Source of the DNA: an uncultured Oscillibacter sp.
GTDB taxonomy: Bacteria; Bacillota; Clostridia; Oscillospirales; Oscillospiraceae
Reading direction: 5' to 3'
Length of the DNA: 36,241 nt
Assembly: GCA_910576845.1 (NCBI GenBank)
Contig: CAJTJA010000021.1
Location: forward strand, 1-36,241
Shown here one piece after another: positions 31,604-36,241 of the stretch. Every line of letters begins with the position of its first letter. Position 1 is the first letter of the stretch. The notes under the pieces are model-generated. The model was not told where the DNA came from, ran no database searches, and was given only the letters and a program-made list of their open reading frames with translations. A program made the position numbers and the translations under genes.

Positions 31604-32995
31604 ATGAGCGGCTTTAAACAGCGGTTTCAAACGGCGGTCAGAATACCTTCCGGCAATGCGCTGGAAGAATTCATGCTGCTGAACGGAAGATATTTAAATT
31701 TCACTAAGGAAACATTTTTTATCCGGTACATCAGCGAGCAAGATTATGACAGAGACATAGCGCGGCTTTGCGCATGGGCTGGAAAGAGCGGACCGCGGGA
31801 ATGCGGATGTGTCTTTGCGCGTACCATAAATGCTCAGCCCCCTGCGGAAGAAGTCCATAAATACGCAGCCATGTATCAAAACGGGAGTGTTAAATTCCCG
31901 TTCGATTTTGAAAATATGCTCTGGCAGGAGGCGCTGGAATGCGGCTTTTCCAAAATTCTGGAGTTATTTAAGCAAGCCCGGGGGCGCAGTGAGGACTCCA
32001 TTGTACGAAATTTTGCGGTAAAAGTGCTCTACTGGATTGATATATATTTTCCGCCGCTCTTTACGGACTCTAAAAGAATGAACCGTTTTCCAAAATTTTC
32101 ATGCAGCGGAAACATAAAGCTGGCGGAATATTTATTTTTGTACCTGCTGTTTCTCCTTGGCTGTGATGTGCTCTATATCAGCCCGAAGGAGGATATTTCA
32201 ATAATAGACCAGAAATTGCTGAAGCTGTCTCTTCAAATTCGGGAGGATACGTCCATACGAACCAGCCGGGCCGGACGCACTCAAACGGAAGGACTTCCAT
32301 CTCAGGGAAATGCCGTCATCCCTATGAATCGTATTCGAAGACCGGAGCGGCATGTTGGTTCACCGGTGAAGGCGGAGCCCAGCAGGGTATCAGTCCCTGC
32401 TATTCAGGAGAACGGCCGGAAACCCCTGGAATTTGAGGAGCTGGCAAAATTTGCTTCTTCCGTGGTGATGCTGAAGGTATTCGATCAAAATAATCAGTGC
32501 TTCAAATCCGGGTCTGGGGTTATTATCAACGACAAGGGATATATTCTCACGAATTTACACGTCGTAAACGGTGGGCATTATTATGGGATTCTCTTGGAGG
32601 AAGAGACGGATGTCTTTTACACAAATGAGCTTATAAAATATCACCAAGACTATGATTTGGCCATCCTGCGTATGGAAAAGCACAGAAAGCCGATCCCAAT
32701 TTCAAGAGGGGTGAAAAAGCTGGTCAGAGGACAAAAGGTTGTCGCGATAGGAAGCCCGCTGGGACTTTTTAATTCGGTTTCGAATGGTATTATTTCAGGC
32801 TTTCGAGACATGGAGACCGTCTCTATGATACAGTTTACCGCGCCTGTATCCCATGGCAGCAGCGGTGGCGCTCTTCTGGATATGTACGGGGACTTGATTG
32901 GCATTATCACTGCTGGCTTTGATGACGGGCAGAACTTAAATCTGGCCGTAGATTACCAAACGATTTTCCAATTTGCGCGCAGCTTTTTATCATAA
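31604..32995 (+). CDS. YceG-related domain fused to a trypsin-like serine protease
   Basis: This 463-aa protein starts at ATG 31604 behind GGAGAGGGGG. Residues ~1-200 resemble the first unit of the YceG-like protein at 18035: TFFIRYISEQDYD matches VYFYRFVGVSPE; VKVLYWIDIYF matches IKYMCWLYYRF; PKFSCSG...LLGCDVLYISP matches the PKLLYDG...AGADIVML segment. A low-complexity, Pro/Arg-rich linker (~215-275) follows. The rest is a DegP/HtrA-type protease: H319 in LTNLHVV, D351 in DYDLAIL and S420 in HGSSGG. There is no PDZ domain, signal peptide or membrane helix, so it should act in the cytoplasm. The gene is visibly more AT-rich than its neighbours. Confidence 0.85.
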   Translation: MSGFKQRFQTAVRIPSGNALEEFMLLNGRYLNFTKETFFIRYISEQDYDRDIARLCAWAGKSGPRECGCVFARTINAQPPAEEVHKYAAMYQNGSVKFPFDFENMLWQEALECGFSKILELFKQARGRSEDSIVRNFAVKVLYWIDIYFPPLFTDSKRMNRFPKFSCSGNIKLAEYLFLYLLFLLGCDVLYISPKEDISIIDQKLLKLSLQIREDTSIRTSRAGRTQTEGLPSQGNAVIPMNRIRRPERHVGSPVKAEPSRVSVPAIQENGRKPLEFEELAKFASSVVMLKVFDQNNQCFKSGSGVIINDKGYILTNLHVVNGGHYYGILLEEETDVFYTNELIKYHQDYDLAILRMEKHRKPIPISRGVKKLVRGQKVVAIGSPLGLFNSVSNGIISGFRDMETVSMIQFTAPVSHGSSGGALLDMYGDLIGIITAGFDDGQNLNLAVDYQTIFQFARSFLS

Positions 32996-33026
32996 TAGCA
33001 AATGTGTTCCAATAAAGCACAGAAAA

Positions 33027-33067
33027 CTGCCTCCCTTCATGTTTGAAGGGAGGCAGCGTTGTTTCAA
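33027..33067 (+). terminator. Terminator of the Ter cluster
   Basis: A 13-bp perfect stem (CTGCCTCCCTTCA at 33027-33039 with 33044-33056, 4-nt loop) is followed by CGTTGTTT. On the other strand it is followed by TTTTCT, so it can stop transcription from both sides. It ends the long Ter transcript. Confidence 0.82.
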
Positions 33068-33427
33068 GTGCGGAATTCCATTTCCAACATGCGGTCTTAG
33101 TATTTTGACAGTTAGAAAGAAAGGGGAGCGCACGCCGTCACGTTTAAGAAGGCTGCCAAGAATATCCCGGATTCTGACCAGCCGCTCTTTTTGCATGATA
33201 AGCGCAGCCGTAGCTGTCTGCCGCTTTATTGGGCTTTGGCCTGCGTTGTTTCGGGCACACGCAGGGGCAACCAATTTTGTGCCTGCGCTGTGCCAGTCAT
33301 GATATCCGTCATCCTTTGCCTGCCAGGCTGGCTCTTTCCTCCGCACCGGTATCTCAAACAGCGAAATCATGGCGCTGCTTTTGCCGGGGACAGGCCCCGG
33401 CAGAGACGCCTGAAAGATGACTGTTTT
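33068..33427. other. Intergenic region, no credible gene
   Basis: This 360-bp stretch lies between the Ter terminator and the Crp/Fnr gene. It contains a minus-strand open frame to 33370 that shows no family feature. There is an inverted repeat GGCACACGCAGG/CCTGCGCTGTGCC (about 33253-33293), and a GCCGGGG/CCCCGGC hairpin near 33383-33400 with no T-run. It may hold a decayed gene, but I cannot show one. Confidence 0.45.
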
Positions 33428-34087
33428 TCACGTGTTTCCAATAACCGTCAGTTTTTCCCTGCTGGTTATTTCAACAACGCCTCGGGACAGTTTGATCATG
33501 CCCTCACTTTGGAGATAGCGCAGTATCCGGGTAACGACCTCCCTATGAGTTCCCAAATGTTTGGCAATGGTCTCATGAGTGATGGCCAGCCGGTCTGTTC
33601 CTTCGATCGCAGATTCTTCCAGCAGAAAGGCGGCGATGCGCTTGTCCATGCTCTTCCACATAATCTGCTCAATGAGCCACATGACCTCCGAGAACCGGGC
33701 GGCCATAACCTCGTTGGTAAAGTTCGACAAGGGGGCAGATTCGGCCATGATCTGCTGGTAGGTTTCTGCCGGAATAACCCAGAGACATGTGTCTTTCTCC
33801 GCCTCAATCGTGATGTCAAACTGAATGCTCCGCATGATGCAGGAGGCGGAAAAGAGGCAGATATCCCGGTCAAACAGGCGGTAAATCGTAATTTCCCGCC
33901 CCTCCTCCGATAAGATATAGACCCGAAGCTGGCCGGACCGGACCAGCAGCAGTCCGGTGCAGTCCGCGCTGCCGTTATGGATTACAGTTCCCGCTTTTAT
34001 CTCCCGGCTGATCAAGCTGTCAAGAATGTGGTTCTGCTGGACGTCTGACAAATTTCCCCATACGGGAAAACAGCTTTGAAACTCCAT
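33428..34087 (-). CDS. Crp/Fnr-family transcription regulator
   Basis: This 219-aa cytoplasmic DNA-binding regulator starts behind AAGGAGGG on the minus strand. The N-terminal half is a cyclic-nucleotide-binding-like beta-roll (GTVIHNGSADCTGLLLVRSG, then the EGREITIYRL effector-region strand). A long dimerisation helix follows, and the C-terminal winged helix reads ITHETIAKHLGTHREVVTRILRYL. Cysteines are scattered (residues 6, 43, 76, 83, 100) and do not form the N-terminal Fnr cluster pattern. The signal could be redox or a small ligand. It is transcribed away from nfnAB across a 540-bp region and may control it, itself, or genes elsewhere. Confidence 0.92.
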   Translation of the reverse strand: MEFQSCFPVWGNLSDVQQNHILDSLISREIKAGTVIHNGSADCTGLLLVRSGQLRVYILSEEGREITIYRLFDRDICLFSASCIMRSIQFDITIEAEKDTCLWVIPAETYQQIMAESAPLSNFTNEVMAARFSEVMWLIEQIMWKSMDKRIAAFLLEESAIEGTDRLAITHETIAKHLGTHREVVTRILRYLQSEGMIKLSRGVVEITSREKLTVIGNT

Positions 34088-34274
34088 TTATGCCCTCCTT
34101 GCTGAGATGCACGTTTTTGGTCCTGTCACGCTCTTAATTACTCCGGCATACGCAGGGCGCCCGTCCGCCTTTCTCCGTGAATGAAATTGGAGTACGCCGG
34201 CGCCGCCGGGCTTGGCAGCGGGAAGGGAATCCGGCTATGCGCCCCGAAAAATAATACGGGCGTATACAAAAAAT

Positions 34275-34303
34275 AGAATACTCTCTGAGAAACAGAAAAT
34301 CAA
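34275..34303 (-). promoter_or_regulatory. Candidate promoter of the Crp/Fnr gene
   Basis: On the minus strand TTGATT (34303-34298) and TATTCT (34280-34275) are 17 bp apart. This would give a leader of about 180 nt. Both hexamers are 4 of 6 matches. Confidence 0.35.
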
Positions 34304-34503
34304 GATATAGCCAACGCGATTGAAAAAAGCATCTGTTCTCTCAATCGCCGGCAATTGCCTGCCTGTGCACAGGGCGCGCAGGCGTTTCCTATGAAGTCAA
34401 GCGCGGCTGAGCCGCATGGCGGCACTGTAATTGAACCTGCCCAACAGGAGATTCTCTGCATGGTGCTTCCACAGCAATTTCACAAGAATCCTAGGAAAAC
34501 CAA

Positions 34504-34532
34504 TTGACGGTTCCGGTCCCTTATGTTAAACT
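34504..34532 (+). promoter_or_regulatory. Candidate nfnAB promoter
   Basis: TTGACG (34504-34509) and an extended -10 (TGTTAAACT, hexamer 34527-34532) are separated by 17 bp, about 95 bp before the nfnA start. Confidence 0.55.
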
Positions 34533-34627
34533 AAAGACAATGTGCCGCTGGCAGGACACGGGCTCCAGGGCTTGTGTAAAAGACCCTATTATCACGACCA
34601 TGACTTGATCGGGAAAGAAGGAAGCAT

Positions 34628-35470
34628 ATGTACAAAATTGTCCGAAAAGAGGCCCTGCGCCCCACCGTCACCCTGTACGAGATCGAGGCCCCGCTGATTG
34701 CCAAGAAGGCCCAGCCGGGTCAGTTCATCATCCTGCGGGTGGACGAAAAGGGCGAGCGTATCCCCATTACCATCAATGCCTACGACCCGGAAAAAGGCAC
34801 CGTCACCATCATCGTCCAGACCGTGGGCGCCACCACGGAAAAATTGTCTCATCTCAATGAAGGCGACTGCCTCCAGGACTTCGTGGGCCCCCTGGGCAAG
34901 GCCACCGAGACCGAGGGCAAGAAAAAAGTCTGCGTGGTCGGCGGCGGCGTGGGCTGCGCCATCGCTTATCCCGTGCTGAAAAAGTTCCACGACGACGGAG
35001 CCGAGGTTCATGCCATCGTGGGTTTCCGCACAGAGGACCTGGTGATTTTGGAGGAGGATTTCAAGAAGTCCTCCGACAAGCTCATCGTCTGCACCGATGA
35101 CGGGAGCTATGGCCGCAAAGGCCTGGTCACCGAGGCCTTGAAGGAGCTGATTGAAGAAGGAAACCAGTACGACGAGGTCTTCGCCATCGGCCCCATGGTC
35201 ATGATGAAGTTCGTCTCCAAGACCACGGAGCCCTACGGCGTTCCCACCACCGTCTCTATGAGCCCCATCATGATCGACGGAACCGGCATGTGCGGCGGCT
35301 GCCGCCTGAGCGTGGGCGGCGAGATGAAGTTCGCCTGCGTGGACGGCCCGGACTTCGACGGCCACAAAGTCGACTGGGATCTGGCCGTGAAGCGGAACCA
35401 GATGTACATGGAATTCGAGAAGCACAAGCACGAGGAGACCTGCAACCTGTTTAAGAAGGAGGCCGAATAA
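34628..35470 (+). CDS. nfnA: NADH-dependent ferredoxin:NADP oxidoreductase, small subunit
   Basis: This 280-aa flavoprotein is of the NfnA/SudB type. In the family it binds FAD, one [2Fe-2S] cluster and NAD(H), and with NfnB it couples NADH and reduced ferredoxin to NADP reduction by electron bifurcation. ATG 34628 follows AAGAAGG. Visible features are RxPITIN-type FAD contacts (ERIPITINAYD), the NAD-fold VCVVGGGVGCAIAYP, and the cluster cysteines in GTGMCGGCRLSVGGEMKFAC. NfnB starts 2 bp after its stop. Sulfide dehydrogenase or a dihydroorotate-dehydrogenase-B-like reductase are older names for the same family. Confidence 0.93.
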   Translation: MYKIVRKEALRPTVTLYEIEAPLIAKKAQPGQFIILRVDEKGERIPITINAYDPEKGTVTIIVQTVGATTEKLSHLNEGDCLQDFVGPLGKATETEGKKKVCVVGGGVGCAIAYPVLKKFHDDGAEVHAIVGFRTEDLVILEEDFKKSSDKLIVCTDDGSYGRKGLVTEALKELIEEGNQYDEVFAIGPMVMMKFVSKTTEPYGVPTTVSMSPIMIDGTGMCGGCRLSVGGEMKFACVDGPDFDGHKVDWDLAVKRNQMYMEFEKHKHEETCNLFKKEAE

Positions 35471-35472
35471 TC

Positions 35473-36241
35473 ATGGCCAATATGTCTTTACAGAAAAACC
35501 CCATGCCCTCCCAGGACCCCAACGTCCGGAACAAGAATTTTGAGGAGGTGGCCCTGGGCTACACCGAGGAGCAGGCCCTGGACGAGGCGGCCCGCTGCCT
35601 GAACTGCAAGAACCGGGCCTGCATGCAGGGCTGCCCCGTCATGGTACATATCCCCGAGTTCATCGCCGAGGTGGCCAAGGGGGACTTTGAGGCGGCGTAC
35701 CAGATCATCTCCAACACCTCCGCCCTCCCCGCCGTCTGCGGCCGGGTGTGCCCCCAGGAGACCCAGTGCGAGATGTACTGCGTCCGGGGCAAGAAGGGCG
35801 ATCCCGTGGGCATCGGCCGTCTGGAGCGGTTCGTGGCCGACTGGCACAACGCCCACTGCACCGAGGCTCCGGAAAAGCCCGCCTCCAACGGCCACCGTGT
35901 CGCCGTGGTGGGCTCCGGCCCGGCGGGTTTGACCTGCGCGGGGGACCTGGCCCGGAAGGGATATGAGGTCACCGTGTTTGAGGCGCTGCACCTGGCGGGC
36001 GGCGTGCTGGTATACGGCATCCCCGAGTTCCGTCTGCCCAAGGCCATTGTCCAGAAGGAAGTGGACGGGCTGAAGGCCATGGGCGTCACCATCGCCACGG
36101 ATACGGTCATTGGCCGGACCATCTCCATCGACGAACTGATGGAGGAGCAGGGCTTCGAGGCCGTGTTCATCGGCTCCGGCGCGGGTCTGCCCATGTTCAT
36201 GGACATCCCCGGCGTGAACTACCGGGGTGTGTACTCCGCCA
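35473..36241 (+). CDS. nfnB: Ferredoxin:NADP oxidoreductase large subunit / GltD-like, partial
   Basis: This is the first 256 codons of an NADPH-binding flavoprotein, cut by the window end. ATG 35473 has GAAGGAGG in the end of nfnA; an in-frame ATG at 35482 is an alternative. The N-terminal Fe-S domain has two cysteine groups, CLNCKNRACMQGCP and CGRVCPQETQCEMYC, expected to hold [4Fe-4S] clusters. A FAD fold follows (VAVVGSGPAGLTCA...VTVFEA), then GGVLVYGIPEFRLP, typical of GltD/NfnB. Direct pairing with nfnA makes NfnB more likely than glutamate synthase small subunit, although databases often label it GltA. Confidence 0.9.
   Translation, partial: MANMSLQKNPMPSQDPNVRNKNFEEVALGYTEEQALDEAARCLNCKNRACMQGCPVMVHIPEFIAEVAKGDFEAAYQIISNTSALPAVCGRVCPQETQCEMYCVRGKKGDPVGIGRLERFVADWHNAHCTEAPEKPASNGHRVAVVGSGPAGLTCAGDLARKGYEVTVFEALHLAGGVLVYGIPEFRLPKAIVQKEVDGLKAMGVTIATDTVIGRTISIDELMEEQGFEAVFIGSGAGLPMFMDIPGVNYRGVYSA

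Larger units (their letters stand above)
34088..34627. other. Long divergent control region, no gene
   Basis: This 540-bp gap lies between the regulator and nfnA. It holds a candidate regulator promoter (34275-34303, minus), the inverted repeat GCGATTGA/TCAATCGC (34316-34323 and 34341-34348), a CTGTGCACAG-centred hairpin at 34357-34383, and the nfnA promoter (34504-34532). No reading frame with gene features was seen. Confidence 0.55.

Noticed and set aside
32990..33370. Minus-strand 126-codon frame
   Set aside because: It overlaps the bidirectional terminator and shows no recognisable domain; a decayed gene cannot be excluded.
33191..33913. Plus-strand 240-codon frame
   Set aside because: It is mostly antisense to the Crp/Fnr gene, which has an RBS and clear domains.

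Overview
The window looks like chromosomal DNA of a moderately GC-rich anaerobic Firmicute, most likely a gut Clostridia of the Oscillospiraceae type (Flavonifractor, Lawsonibacter, Oscillibacter relatives). This is inferred from strong GGAGG ribosome binding sites, an Mgl-type sugar ABC system next to a YesM/YesN two-component pair, NfnAB-type electron-bifurcating genes, ferredoxin and CoA-disulfide reductase genes, and a Bacillus/Clostridium-style Ter gene set. No rRNA, tRNA or CRISPR array was seen.

Region 1 (about 150-10600) is a galactose-type sugar uptake and sensing locus: mglB, mglA, mglC and a terminator, then a YesN-like response regulator, a lipoprotein, a YesM-like sensor kinase, a membrane-anchored periplasmic-binding-like protein and a second MglB-like lipoprotein. 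The last genes overlap, which suggests that sugar-binding proteins feed the kinase, which then controls uptake. galM (16311-17354, minus strand) probably belongs to the same physiology.

Region 2 (10961-16073) holds short housekeeping units: a low-molecular-weight protein tyrosine phosphatase with an unusual in-frame insert, a small conserved protein, an SGNH hydrolase, and a redox group (ferredoxin, NapH-like membrane Fe-S protein, CoA-disulfide reductase-rhodanese). Two elements with the same terminal inverted repeat lie here: a 163-bp MITE-like copy at 12526-12688, and a 556-bp copy at 15518-16073 that carries a small duplicated zinc-ribbon gene.

Region 3 (17746-33056) is the most interesting part. 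It is a roughly 15-kb, one-strand Ter/biosynthetic-module cluster. It begins with a consensus promoter overlaid by four helically phased TGACAA-type repeats and a 55-codon ribbon-helix-helix gene. It continues with a YceG-like protein, TelA, four TerD-family proteins, a calcium-type P-type ATPase, a rhomboid-like membrane protein, a PRTase-TRSP protein, a StiP/PRTase-like protein, a HAD phosphatase and a CitE-like C-C lyase. It ends with a protein fusing a YceG-related domain to a trypsin-like protease, followed by a strong terminator. TerC and an ATP-grasp gene, common partners elsewhere, are not seen. A calcium pump and two protease-type genes are present instead.

Region 4 (33428-36241) has a Crp/Fnr-type regulator on the minus strand, a long divergent intergenic region, and nfnA plus the start of nfnB, which runs off the window end.
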